From assembly GCA_006226595.1 (NCBI GenBank), contig SBGP01000091.1, positions 1 to 64,000 on the forward strand: 64,000 nt of DNA, read 5' to 3'. The notes beneath the pieces were generated by a model. That model had not been told where the DNA came from. It saw nothing but the letters and a program-made list of their open reading frames with translations, and did not search any database. The position numbers were made by a program, and so were the translations under genes. Position 1 is the stretch's first letter. Each line of letters begins with the position of its first letter. Below are positions 27,100 through 35,350 of the stretch, piece after piece. Origin of the DNA: Deltaproteobacteria bacterium. Lineage in GTDB: Bacteria; Myxococcota_A; UBA796; GCA-2862545.

Positions 27100-29709
27100 A
27101 TGCGCCTACGCCTGCTCGCCCTCGGCCTCTCGCTGGGCCTGCTCCTCGGAGCCGGCCTCGATGACGCGGTGACCGCTGGCCAGAGCGCGTTCGAGCGCGG
27201 CGATCTGGCCGACGCGCTGGTTCAGTGGTCCGTGGGACTCGACCTCGCACGCAAGCAGGGGGACGCCGACGCGGAGCTGGACCTGTCGCTGCGCCTGGCT
27301 GCGGCACATCGCGAGCTCGGCCGCATGAAGACCGCACGCGATCTGCTCGATGCCAGCGAGAAGCTCGCGAGCTCCGACGTGGAGCGCGGGCGCTGGCTGA
27401 CCGCGCAGGGACGCCTCGACCTCGCCCTCGGCGACGCGCGCAGCGCGGAGAGGCGGTTCAAGGACGCGTTCGCGGCCCACCAGCGGGGCGAGGACCCGCG
27501 CGGCGCAGCCAATGCCGCCCTCAACCTGGGCCTGGCCCGCAAGGCGCTCGGCAAGCCCGAGGCCGAGAAGGCGCTGATCGCCGCGCGCGACCTGTTCCAG
27601 ACCCTCGGCGACGACGTAGGCGTCGGCGACGCCCTCACCAACCTCGGCGCGCTGTACCGCAACCAGACGCGACTGGAGCTGGCCCGCACCACGCTCGAGG
27701 CCGCCATCGAGGCCTTCGACCGCGGGAACGACGCGCAGGGCGCGGCGGACGCGATGACCAACCTGGCGCTCGTGTTCGCCGACCTGGCCCGGCCGACTGA
27801 TGCGCGACGTCTGTACGAGTCCGCGCTGTCGACGGCACGGGCCCGCAAGGATGTGCGCCGTCAGGCCACCCTGCTCCTCAACCTCGGCAGTCTCGACGCG
27901 CGCGGCCAGCGCCTCGAGGACGCCGCACGCCGATTCGAGGCCGCCGCGGAGGCGTTCCGAACCGTCGGGGCCGAGCGCGACGCGCTCTCCGCCGAGCTGG
28001 CCCTCGCGGGCCTGGCCCCGAGCGTCGCCGCCTATGACCGTGCCCGCGAGACCGCCGTCAGCCTGGGCGACAAGCGCGCCGAGGCGATCGCCTGCCTGAA
28101 CCTCGCCGCCCTGACCGACGACGGAGAGGCCCGGCGCTACGCCACCCGCGCCAGCGAGCTCGCCGACGAACTCGGCCTCTCGGGGCTGCGCTGGCGAGCG
28201 CTGACGATGAGCGGCATGCTGGAGATCGCGCGCGGCAAGGACAAGGCCGGGATCGCCGCACTCGAGGAGGCCGTTGCGGTGCTCGAGCGGGCCCGACTGG
28301 GGCTCGACCGCGAGGAAGGCGACCGCTTCGTCACCCAGCACAGCGCGCCATACACCGCCCTCGTCGACGCCCTGCTCGGAGCCGGGCGCACCGCCGAGGC
28401 CATGGCCTACGCCGAGCGGCTGCAACGCACCGAGGCCGGCACCGCCTCGCTCGACGGCAGCGCCGGCGAGAAGGCGCGGGCCATCGACCAGGAGCTCGCC
28501 CACGTCGAGGAAGCACTCCAGGCCGAGCTCTCCGCCGCATCGCCGTCCGCCGAGCGCACCGTGGCGCTGCGCAAGCGACTGGCCGAGCTGCACGTGGCCT
28601 TCGCGGACGAGGTGGATCGTCTGCGCGCGGCCCATCCCGAGTTCGCCCAGGCCACCCAGGTCGATCCCGAGGAGCTCCAGGCCCTGCAGAGCGATCTGCC
28701 CGAGGGTGTACTGGTCCTGCAGCCGATCGCGCTCGAGGACCGGCTCGTGCTGATGGTGCTGTCCCGCAAGGGCCTGCGCGCCGTGACCGTCGACGTGCCC
28801 GGCGCCGACGTCGACAAGCAGGTCGGACGCCTGGCGCGTAGCCTGCGCGCGGAGATGACCCAGGACCCCGCGTGGACCGAGGAGATGTGCGACAAGCTCG
28901 GGGCCTGGTTCCTCGCGCCGATCGCCGCCGAGCTCGACGACGCGAAGACCGTGGTGGTGTCGGCGAGCGGCAACCTGCGCCAGCTCCCGTTCGCGCTGCT
29001 TCGGCACGAAGGCAAGTACCTGGTCGAGCGCGCGGCGGTGGCCAGCGTCACGCACATCGGCTCGCTGCAGGCCCACGCGACGATCTCCGAGCGCTTCCAG
29101 GTCGAGGGCCGCACCCTCGGCTTGCTCGGCAACCCGGACGGCAGCCTGCCTGGCGCAGAGGACGAGGTCACCGCGATCGCCAAGCGCTTCCCGGGCTCCG
29201 AGAAGATCGTGGGCGCCGCAAGCCTCGAGCGCTTCGAAGCCCTGGCGCGCGGCAAGCGCACGCTGCACCTCGCGACCCACGGCATCGTCGACCCGATGAC
29301 CCCGACCCAGAGCTACCTGGTGATGGGCCCGGAGGAGCGGCTGTCGTACCGCATGATCCCCGGACTCGCGCCGGATCTCGGGCACGTGCGCATGGTGGTG
29401 CTCTCCGCCTGCGAGAGCGGACTGCCGGTGAAGGCTCGCACCGCCGACGAACAGGGGCTGGTGATCTCGATCAACGGCCTCGCCGCACAGTTCCGGCGCG
29501 CCGGCGTCGAGACCCTGGTGGCGAGCCTGTGGCGCGTCGACGACGACGGGACCCGAGCCCTGATGACGGCGTTCTATGACGAGCTGGGCGCGGGCCGAGA
29601 CGTCGCCGCGTCGATGCGAAGCGCTCAACTCGCACTCCTGGCCGATCCAGCGACGGCCCACCCCTGGTACTGGGCAGGATTCTCGGTGGTCGGCGACTGG
29701 CGTCGCTAA
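27100..29709 (+). CDS. Exported TPR-CHAT caspase-like protease
   Basis: The 869-residue protein has an N-terminal hydrophobic signal (LLALGLSLGLLLGAG), then many TPR units (about 24-430), a helical linker and a C-terminal CHAT domain (about 560-869). CHAT proteins are caspase-related cysteine peptidases. The catalytic pair is present: H727 in LATHG and C771 in LSACESG. Known CHAT proteases are often cytoplasmic, but this one seems to be exported, like its operon partners. Its substrate could be an envelope protein, and the CsgG-like and FecR-like neighbours are candidates for partners. Some CHAT-family proteins lack activity, so proteolysis is likely but not proven. Confidence 0.9.
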   Translation: MRLRLLALGLSLGLLLGAGLDDAVTAGQSAFERGDLADALVQWSVGLDLARKQGDADAELDLSLRLAAAHRELGRMKTARDLLDASEKLASSDVERGRWLTAQGRLDLALGDARSAERRFKDAFAAHQRGEDPRGAANAALNLGLARKALGKPEAEKALIAARDLFQTLGDDVGVGDALTNLGALYRNQTRLELARTTLEAAIEAFDRGNDAQGAADAMTNLALVFADLARPTDARRLYESALSTARARKDVRRQATLLLNLGSLDARGQRLEDAARRFEAAAEAFRTVGAERDALSAELALAGLAPSVAAYDRARETAVSLGDKRAEAIACLNLAALTDDGEARRYATRASELADELGLSGLRWRALTMSGMLEIARGKDKAGIAALEEAVAVLERARLGLDREEGDRFVTQHSAPYTALVDALLGAGRTAEAMAYAERLQRTEAGTASLDGSAGEKARAIDQELAHVEEALQAELSAASPSAERTVALRKRLAELHVAFADEVDRLRAAHPEFAQATQVDPEELQALQSDLPEGVLVLQPIALEDRLVLMVLSRKGLRAVTVDVPGADVDKQVGRLARSLRAEMTQDPAWTEEMCDKLGAWFLAPIAAELDDAKTVVVSASGNLRQLPFALLRHEGKYLVERAAVASVTHIGSLQAHATISERFQVEGRTLGLLGNPDGSLPGAEDEVTAIAKRFPGSEKIVGAASLERFEALARGKRTLHLATHGIVDPMTPTQSYLVMGPEERLSYRMIPGLAPDLGHVRMVVLSACESGLPVKARTADEQGLVISINGLAAQFRRAGVETLVASLWRVDDDGTRALMTAFYDELGAGRDVAASMRSAQLALLADPATAHPWYWAGFSVVGDWRR

Positions 29710-29740
29710 GGCACGCCTGACGCATGTCCACAAACCACCA

Positions 29741-29760
29741 AATCGCGCATGATCGCGATT
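29741..29760. repeat. Perfect inverted repeat after the CHAT gene
   Basis: AATCGCG (29741-29747), six-base loop CATGAT, CGCGATT (29754-29760). It lies between the CHAT stop and the MopE-type gene. There is no T run, so it may be a weak transcript end or a protein-binding site. Confidence 0.4.
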
Positions 29761-29794
29761 GCGACAGGCCAGACCCACGGGTAGCATGCCCGCC

Positions 29795-30928
29795 ATGCGC
29801 ACCCTTACCTTCGCCCTGCTCGCCCTCGCTCCCACCGCCTTCGCCGGCACCGCGACCGCCACGTTTGGCGGGTCCGGCAGCTCGAACGCAGGCAACAACG
29901 ACGTCAAGCTGAACCTGTACACGGTCAGCCAGACGGTGGATCTGATCTCCTTCGAGCAGTTCCTCGCGTCGGACGGCGGTGAGCAGATCACGTGGGTGAT
30001 CTACGAGGGCAACAACGCCGGTGGCTACGACCTGACCTGGTCGTCGGACGCGCAGCTCGGCCAGGCCTCGAACGGCGCCTTCCAGAGCTCCGGTCCGGTG
30101 AACATGACGCTGTCGCCCGGCGTCGAGTACGTGCTCGGCGTGTACCTCGACAACACCGTCGGCTACTTCTGGGATGCGGGCGGTGGCACGCAGCTCGGGA
30201 TCACCCACGGCGGCGCGCTGTACAACGGTAACGGCACCACCGCCTTCCTGCCGGATCCGCTCTACGCGCAGACCTACAGCCACGCCTACAACCAGCGCCT
30301 GACGATCGACACGACCGGCGGTGGCGGTGGTGACAACGACAACGACGGGTACTCCGTCGGTCAGGGTGACTGCGACGACAACGACGCGAGCGTGTTCCCG
30401 AGTGCGCCCGAGACGTGCGACGGTGTCGACAACAACTGCAACGGCGCCGTCGACGAGGGCGTGACCACCACGTACTACAACGACAACGACGGCGACGGCT
30501 TCGGCACCTTCGGCTCGGCGTTCGAGGCGTGCACCGAGCCGTCGAACGCGAGCGACGTGGGCGGCGACTGCAACGACCGTGAGCCGCTCATCAACCCGAA
30601 CGCGACCGAAGAATGCGACGGGTTCGACAACAACTGCAACGGCCAGACGGACGAGGGCTGTGGCGGGGACGCGGACACGGATGCCGACACCGACTCGGAC
30701 ACCGACGCGGACGCCGACAGCGACAGCGACGCCGACAGTGACAGCGACGCCGATACCGACGCGGACAGCGACACCGACACCGACACCGACACCGGGCCGG
30801 TGGATTCGGACCCGATCACGGGGGACACCGACCTCACGCCGCTGAAGTGTGGCTGCAACGCGGGTCCGGCGAGTGGTTCGGCGCTGATCGTGCTCGGCCT
30901 CCTCGCGCTGGTCCGCCGCCGCGACTAG
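29795..30928 (+). CDS. Surface protein with MopE metal-binding motifs and sorting tail
   Basis: The 377-residue protein has a signal peptide (LTFALLALAPTAFA), an N-terminal domain of about 165 residues of unknown fold, then two MopE-type units (DNDGYSVGQGDCDDND, ETCDGVDNNCNGAVDEG, DGDGFGTFGS, EECDGFDNNCNGQTDEGC) typical of calcium- or copper-binding surface proteins. A 42-residue Asp-Ala/Ser/Thr repeat follows. The end, KCGCNAGPASG then a hydrophobic stretch and RRRD, is a MYXO-CTERM-like sorting signal, so the protein is probably displayed at the cell surface. An ATG three codons upstream (29786) is an alternative start. Confidence 0.88.
   Translation: MRTLTFALLALAPTAFAGTATATFGGSGSSNAGNNDVKLNLYTVSQTVDLISFEQFLASDGGEQITWVIYEGNNAGGYDLTWSSDAQLGQASNGAFQSSGPVNMTLSPGVEYVLGVYLDNTVGYFWDAGGGTQLGITHGGALYNGNGTTAFLPDPLYAQTYSHAYNQRLTIDTTGGGGGDNDNDGYSVGQGDCDDNDASVFPSAPETCDGVDNNCNGAVDEGVTTTYYNDNDGDGFGTFGSAFEACTEPSNASDVGGDCNDREPLINPNATEECDGFDNNCNGQTDEGCGGDADTDADTDSDTDADADSDSDADSDSDADTDADSDTDTDTDTGPVDSDPITGDTDLTPLKCGCNAGPASGSALIVLGLLALVRRRD
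30668..30793 (+). repeat. Asp-X dipeptide microsatellite (21 units)
   Basis: The 126 bases encode 21 repeats of Asp plus Ala, Ser or Thr. Codons vary (GAC with GCG, GCC, AGC, ACC, TCG), so the peptide pattern is kept more strictly than the DNA. It forms an acidic spacer before the sorting tail. Confidence 0.85.
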
Positions 30929-30972
30929 GCCTGCGCAGTAGCCACGGCCTGGCATTCGTGCGATAGCCGGGC

Positions 30973-32277
30973 GTGCTCTTCCGCTCCGCGAACGCCGCGA
31001 CCCTGCTGGCCGGCATCTGCTGGGGCGCCGGTCTGTCGACCCCGGTCGGCGTGTGGCTCGGATGGCTCGGCGCCGCCGCCTTTGCCGGCATGCTGCGCGG
31101 GGACCTGCGACGCGACCTCGCGCGCGGCCTCGTGGTCGGCATGCTCACCGCGGCCCTCTGGTATCGGGAGCTGCCGCAGATCTGGAACACGTACGGGGGC
31201 AGCGGCGGCATCTGGCTGTACCTCGCCCTGGTTCCGGTCCAGGCGATTCCTCTCGGCATCGCGGCCGCCGCCGCCGGCCAGTACGACGAGGACGAGCGCT
31301 GGATCGGCCTGGGGCTATCTCTCGCTGCCACCACCCTTCTGGTCCACCTGCTGCCGGTACCGGTCGATCTGGCGATTCTCGGCACTTCGTGGGCTCCCAG
31401 CCTGTGGCCTGTCGCACTCGCGGGCACCTCCGGATTCGCGCTGTTGCTGGGCGTGTTCGGCGGACTCGCCCAGCAGCGGTCTCGCTGGGCGGCGGCTCTG
31501 CTCGCGGGATGGCTGGTGCTCGGTGCGGCGTGGCACGCGGTACCGCTGCCCGAGGCGAACGTCGCCGTGAGCCTGGTGCAGCCGGACATCGACCCGTTCG
31601 ATGCCCGCCGCTCGTCGACTGCCCGCGAACGCGCGAGCCGCGTGCTGCGGCTGGTGCACGCCTCCCAGGGATTGCCGCTGGTACCGGAGACGGCCTGGCC
31701 CTTCCGCGAGCTACCGTCGCCGGCGGCGGTCTTCGGACATGTCGGACCCGCCCCGTCGAATCGCCTGTCCTACGGCGAGCACAGCTTCGACAAGCGCGTG
31801 CTGCTGCCCGTGGCGGAGACGCCGTTCCTCGGGGTCGGCGACACCCACTTCGAGCCCGGTCCTCGTCCCCGAGCGCTGCCGGTCGACGGACTGGTGTTCG
31901 CGCCTCTCATCTGCTTCGAGGACCTCACCGCCAGCGCGCTGTGGGAGGCCGCGCGCGATGGCGGAGGGCCGCTGCTGCTCGCCACCAACGACGGGTGGCT
32001 GGGCCTCGCCGGGGACAAGCACCTCGCGGGTAGCGTGCTCGCCGCCGTCCGCACCCGCCGCTGGGCGGCCCGTCCCGCGAACAGCGGACCGAGCGCGATC
32101 ATCGATCCCCGCGGGCGCATCGTTGCCCGCACGGCCTCGGTCGACTGGCCCGACGGCGAAGGCCAGGTCCTCGAAGGACGCATCGGCACCGCGGCGCCGG
32201 CGCTCAGTGGCATCCTGGTCGAGCCCTTCCTCGCGGTCCTCTGCGCGCTGACCCTCTTCCTGCGGCTGCGGCGATGA
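30973..32277 (+). CDS. lnt: Apolipoprotein N-acyltransferase (Lnt-like)
   Basis: A 434-residue protein from a GTG start. An N-terminal half with several membrane segments is followed by a nitrilase-fold half with the catalytic triad: E239 in VPETAWPF, K274 in FDKRVLLP and C314 in LICFED. Lnt adds the third acyl chain to mature lipoproteins in the inner membrane, which fits the many lipoproteins encoded here. The enzyme is shorter than the common Lnt (about 500 residues) and the spacing between triad residues is compact, so it may be a divergent or specialised copy. It overlaps the next gene by four bases. Confidence 0.85.
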   Translation: MLFRSANAATLLAGICWGAGLSTPVGVWLGWLGAAAFAGMLRGDLRRDLARGLVVGMLTAALWYRELPQIWNTYGGSGGIWLYLALVPVQAIPLGIAAAAAGQYDEDERWIGLGLSLAATTLLVHLLPVPVDLAILGTSWAPSLWPVALAGTSGFALLLGVFGGLAQQRSRWAAALLAGWLVLGAAWHAVPLPEANVAVSLVQPDIDPFDARRSSTARERASRVLRLVHASQGLPLVPETAWPFRELPSPAAVFGHVGPAPSNRLSYGEHSFDKRVLLPVAETPFLGVGDTHFEPGPRPRALPVDGLVFAPLICFEDLTASALWEAARDGGGPLLLATNDGWLGLAGDKHLAGSVLAAVRTRRWAARPANSGPSAIIDPRGRIVARTASVDWPDGEGQVLEGRIGTAAPALSGILVEPFLAVLCALTLFLRLRR

Positions 32278-33371
32278 AGGCCACGCTCTCGGCGTACTAC
32301 GCCGCGTCCATCGGCTCGCTGTCGTTCGTGCCCTTCCTCTCTCCGCTGCTCGCCGCGCAGACCGGAGACGACCGCATCGTCGCAGCGACCCTGGCCCTGC
32401 TTCCCGCTGGACGCCTGCTCGGCGGCACCGCGTGGTCGTGGATCGCCGACGTCTCGGGCCCCAAGCCCATCCTCCGCCTGACCACAGCGGCTGCGGCGCT
32501 GCTCGGCCTCGCGGTGCTCCTCGCACCCGGCCCCGGCTGGCTGGCGATCGCTCTGCTGCTGTTCGCCATCATGCGCGCACCCCAGTTCCCCATCGTCGAT
32601 GCGCTCGCGCTGCGCGCGCTCGGCACCGGCTACGGCAGCGCACGCGCTTGGGGCTCGCTGGCCTACCTGCTTCTGGTGTTGGCGGCGGGAAGCCTGCGAA
32701 CCCTCCACCCCGGCGGCCCCGTCGCTGCCGCCGTCGCACTGCTCGTCCTCGCGGCCGCCTTGGCCTGGCGCCTACCCGCACCCCAGGCTGCGCCCAGGGC
32801 CCTCGCGCTCGCCGACGTGCGCCGCCTGCTCGCCGATCCCGGCCTGCGGGCGGTGCTGCTCGTGGCGCTGTTCCAGGGCATGACGATCACGGCGTACGAC
32901 ACGCTGTTCTCGCTACACATCGAGCGACTCGAGCTCGGCGCGGGCGTGGCGAGCGTCGCGATCGCACTGGGCGTGGCCGGGGAGATCGCGGTGATGGCCG
33001 CTTCGCCGGCCCTGCTCGCACGCTTCGGGCCACGTCGCGTCCTGATCGCCGCCACCCTCTCGGGCCTTCCGCGGTGGGCGATCACCGCCGTCGCCGTGAG
33101 TCCAGCATGGCTCGTACCCACCCAAGCTCTCCACGCGCTGGGCTTCGGCGCGTTCTGGGTCGCCGCCACGCGCCTGATCGCCGACCGCGCCCCCGAGGAA
33201 CTCGCATCGACCGCACAGTCGCTGCTCCCGGCCTCGGGATGGGGCGTCGGCTACCTGGCGTCCATGGCGATCGCCGCGACGCTGCTCCCGGTCGGCGGCA
33301 CCCCGGCGGTGTTTGCCGCGAGCCTCGGGATCGCGTGCTTCGCCACCGTCGCGGCGTTCCGCCTGCCCTGA
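32274..33371 (+). CDS. MFS transporter
   Basis: A 365-residue membrane protein with about 11-12 hydrophobic segments. A typical MFS loop, RLLGGTAWSWIADVSGPK, lies between the second and third helices, and a second, ARFGPRRVLI, lies in the later half. It resembles the nucleoside/3-phenylpropionate permease group (MFS_1-like), but the substrate cannot be deduced. Its ATG overlaps the stop of lnt (ATGA), so the two are co-translated. It ends at a symmetric hairpin shared with the opposing cpaB gene. Confidence 0.85.
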   Translation: MKATLSAYYAASIGSLSFVPFLSPLLAAQTGDDRIVAATLALLPAGRLLGGTAWSWIADVSGPKPILRLTTAAAALLGLAVLLAPGPGWLAIALLLFAIMRAPQFPIVDALALRALGTGYGSARAWGSLAYLLLVLAAGSLRTLHPGGPVAAAVALLVLAAALAWRLPAPQAAPRALALADVRRLLADPGLRAVLLVALFQGMTITAYDTLFSLHIERLELGAGVASVAIALGVAGEIAVMAASPALLARFGPRRVLIAATLSGLPRWAITAVAVSPAWLVPTQALHALGFGAFWVAATRLIADRAPEELASTAQSLLPASGWGVGYLASMAIAATLLPVGGTPAVFAASLGIACFATVAAFRLP

Positions 33372-33375
33372 GCAA

Positions 33376-33402
33376 GAAGACCCGCCACCAGGGCGGGTCT
33401 TC
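33376..33402. terminator. Bidirectional hairpin between convergent genes
   Basis: A perfect 11-bp stem GAAGACCCGCC/GGCGGGTCTTC with loop ACCAG lies between the MFS stop (33371) and the cpaB stop (33420). No strong T run follows on either strand. It probably terminates or stabilises both transcripts. Confidence 0.65.
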
Positions 33403-33419
33403 AGTCCATCAGCAGGTGC

Positions 33420-34319
33420 TTAGTTGTCCTGCTCGAAGGTCACGCGACCACCGCGCTGGATGATCAGGCCCTGCGGCTCCGGCTCCGGCTTCGGTGCGGT
33501 CGGACGCGGCTTCGGCTTCGGCTCCGGCTTGGGCTTGAGCGCCTCCCAGGAGAAGCCCACCACGTCGGCGGCCAGCTCCTCGGGCATCGGCTCCATGCCG
33601 TTGCGGATGAGGATCTGCAGGGTGCCCGAGGTATCCGCCTGTGCAAGCTGCTCGGCCTGCTCCGGCGTCACGGCGAAGGTCACCGACGGAGCACTCTTTC
33701 GGGTGCCGCCCTTCTTGCCCTTCTTGCCCTTCTTGCCCTTGGAGGCGACCTCCTCCTCCTGCTCCTGCCCGGTCTGGTCGTTCACCGCGAGCACGTACAC
33801 CGCCTGGAGCACGGGACGGGTCTCGCGCTCACCCGTGAGGGGGTTCGTGATCGTCACGAGCACATCGACGTAGTTCTCGGGGCGCACGAATCCAGCACCG
33901 GCCTGAGCAGCCTGGATGTTCAGCGAGATCGCCCGGAAGCCACGCGGGATGAGCGCGTTGAGGCCGAGACCGGCCTTGGCGTCGGCCAGGCGCTCCTCGC
34001 GGATGAACTCGTTCGCCAGGATCCGGTCCCGGGGCACGCGTCCGATCACATGGTCCGCAGAGCGGTACACGCCCGCAGGCACGAACTTCTCTTCGATGTC
34101 GACCTGGAAGAGGTCGTCCTCGGTCACCGCGATGCCCTGGAACAGGTCACGCGACGCCACGATCACCTCGATGGTGTCGGGCGGCCTGCGCGCATCCGCG
34201 ATCTTCTCCTCGTAGTACGAGGTCAGCTGGAAGAAGCCATATCCACCAGCACCGAGCATCAAGACGCCGATCGCCAGCACGGCAAGCGCGCGTCGGCCCT
34301 GATTCTCCTGCTTCGCCAT
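33420..34319 (-). CDS. cpaB: CpaB/RcpC-like SAF-domain protein
   Basis: The 299-residue protein has one N-terminal membrane anchor (LAVLAIGVLMLGAGGYGFF), a SAF-type domain (ASRDLFQGIAVTEDDL, VGRV-like IGRVPRDRI) and a CpaB C-terminal part (RAISLNIQAAQAGAGFVRPENYVDV). CpaB/RcpC proteins belong to Flp/Tad pilus machines. Unusual features are a Lys-rich insert (KGKKGKKGKKGG) and a Pro/Lys/Glu-rich C-terminal tail. No other tad gene lies nearby. The next gene upstream encodes a paralog in the same direction. Confidence 0.87.
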   Translation of the reverse strand: MAKQENQGRRALAVLAIGVLMLGAGGYGFFQLTSYYEEKIADARRPPDTIEVIVASRDLFQGIAVTEDDLFQVDIEEKFVPAGVYRSADHVIGRVPRDRILANEFIREERLADAKAGLGLNALIPRGFRAISLNIQAAQAGAGFVRPENYVDVLVTITNPLTGERETRPVLQAVYVLAVNDQTGQEQEEEVASKGKKGKKGKKGGTRKSAPSVTFAVTPEQAEQLAQADTSGTLQILIRNGMEPMPEELAADVVGFSWEALKPKPEPKPKPRPTAPKPEPEPQGLIIQRGGRVTFEQDN

Positions 34320-34383
34320 CTTGTCTCCCCGGCAGCGTCACAGCTACGCCGCAACGCACCGCGCGATGATAACGCACGCGGCG

Positions 34384-35265
34384 CTACAGTGTCTCTCCGT
34401 CCCCCACCGGGAGGACCTCCGTCGTCGTCTTGTCACCCCGGATGATGAACAGCAGTTCCTCTTCCGGCGTGCGCGGGATCGGCCTCCGCACGGGCTTCGT
34501 CGGCACCGGCAGACCGAGTACGTCCCGCATGTCGACTGCGGAGAGCGCCACTCCGAGGTCGTTGTCGATGCGGGACCGCAATGCGAACTGCAGCGATCCG
34601 GTGCGGTCCGCGTGGGTCAGTCTGAGCGCATCGTCGGGCGTGACGAGCATGGTCACCGCTGGCTGCTGCCTTCCGAGCGCCTGAGACTCGCCTGCAATGC
34701 CTGCGGCTTCGGACATGGCCCCGTTCACCGCCAGCACGACCACGTTCTCGAGGAGCACGAAGCTGTGGAGGTCGTCGTCGACCCGCGCGGTGACCTGGAC
34801 GTCGATCTTGTCGCCAGGACGCACGAAACCGGCGCCGCCCGGAGCGTGGGTGATGTTCACCGACAGGGCGCGCCAGCCCACCGGGACGATCGCCGCCAAG
34901 CCCCGCGAGGCGGATGGGTCCGCGAGTCGGCGGCCGCGAATCGGTTCCCCCTCCAGGATCCGCTCGACCGGCACGCGCCCCACGACGAGGTGCTCGCTCC
35001 GCTCGGAGTCCACCGGGGCCAGCGCCACCGGCATGTCGACGACGGTGAGGTCGTCGGGACCGATCTCGAAGCCAGCGTAGAGGTCGGTCGCGGCCACCAC
35101 CACGGGAATGGTCTCGGGGCCCTCCTGGGCACGGCGCAGCGCCTCCACCTCTGCTCGCTGGGCATCGAAGAGCTGGTCGAACCCCACGATCAACAGCGCG
35201 GTGCACAGCAGCGCGGATGTCGCCGCAATCATTGCGCGACGGCGGTTCCTGGTCCGGCGATCCAT
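34384..35265 (-). CDS. cpaB: CpaB/RcpC-like SAF-domain protein (paralog)
   Basis: A 293-residue paralog of the protein encoded at 33420-34319, with the same order: membrane anchor (residues 12-30), SAF domain (AATDLYAGFEIGPDDL, VVGRVPVERIL) and CpaB-type core (RALSVNITHAPGGAGFVRPGDK). The Lys-rich insert is absent and the tail is short. It is the first of the two genes to be transcribed, 64 bp before the second. Two tandem copies outside a tad locus suggest heteromeric assembly or a specialised secretion role; both are inferences. Confidence 0.86.
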   Translation of the reverse strand: MDRRTRNRRRAMIAATSALLCTALLIVGFDQLFDAQRAEVEALRRAQEGPETIPVVVAATDLYAGFEIGPDDLTVVDMPVALAPVDSERSEHLVVGRVPVERILEGEPIRGRRLADPSASRGLAAIVPVGWRALSVNITHAPGGAGFVRPGDKIDVQVTARVDDDLHSFVLLENVVVLAVNGAMSEAAGIAGESQALGRQQPAVTMLVTPDDALRLTHADRTGSLQFALRSRIDNDLGVALSAVDMRDVLGLPVPTKPVRRPIPRTPEEELLFIIRGDKTTTEVLPVGDGETL

Positions 35266-35350
35266 GGCGGCCTCCCACGTGTGGTGACCGCGGCGGGCAG
35301 AGCGGGTTCCCGGAAAAGATCAGGCGCCTCGCCAGGGATTTTTCGGCGTC

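Noticed and set aside
30668-30793. Regular short repeats that might suggest a CRISPR array
   Set aside because: The units are six bases long, lie in frame inside a coding region and have no spacers.
33713-33745. Direct repeats of GCCCTTCTT in the cpaB gene
   Set aside because: They encode the Lys/Gly tract of the protein and show no other sign of a mobile or CRISPR element.
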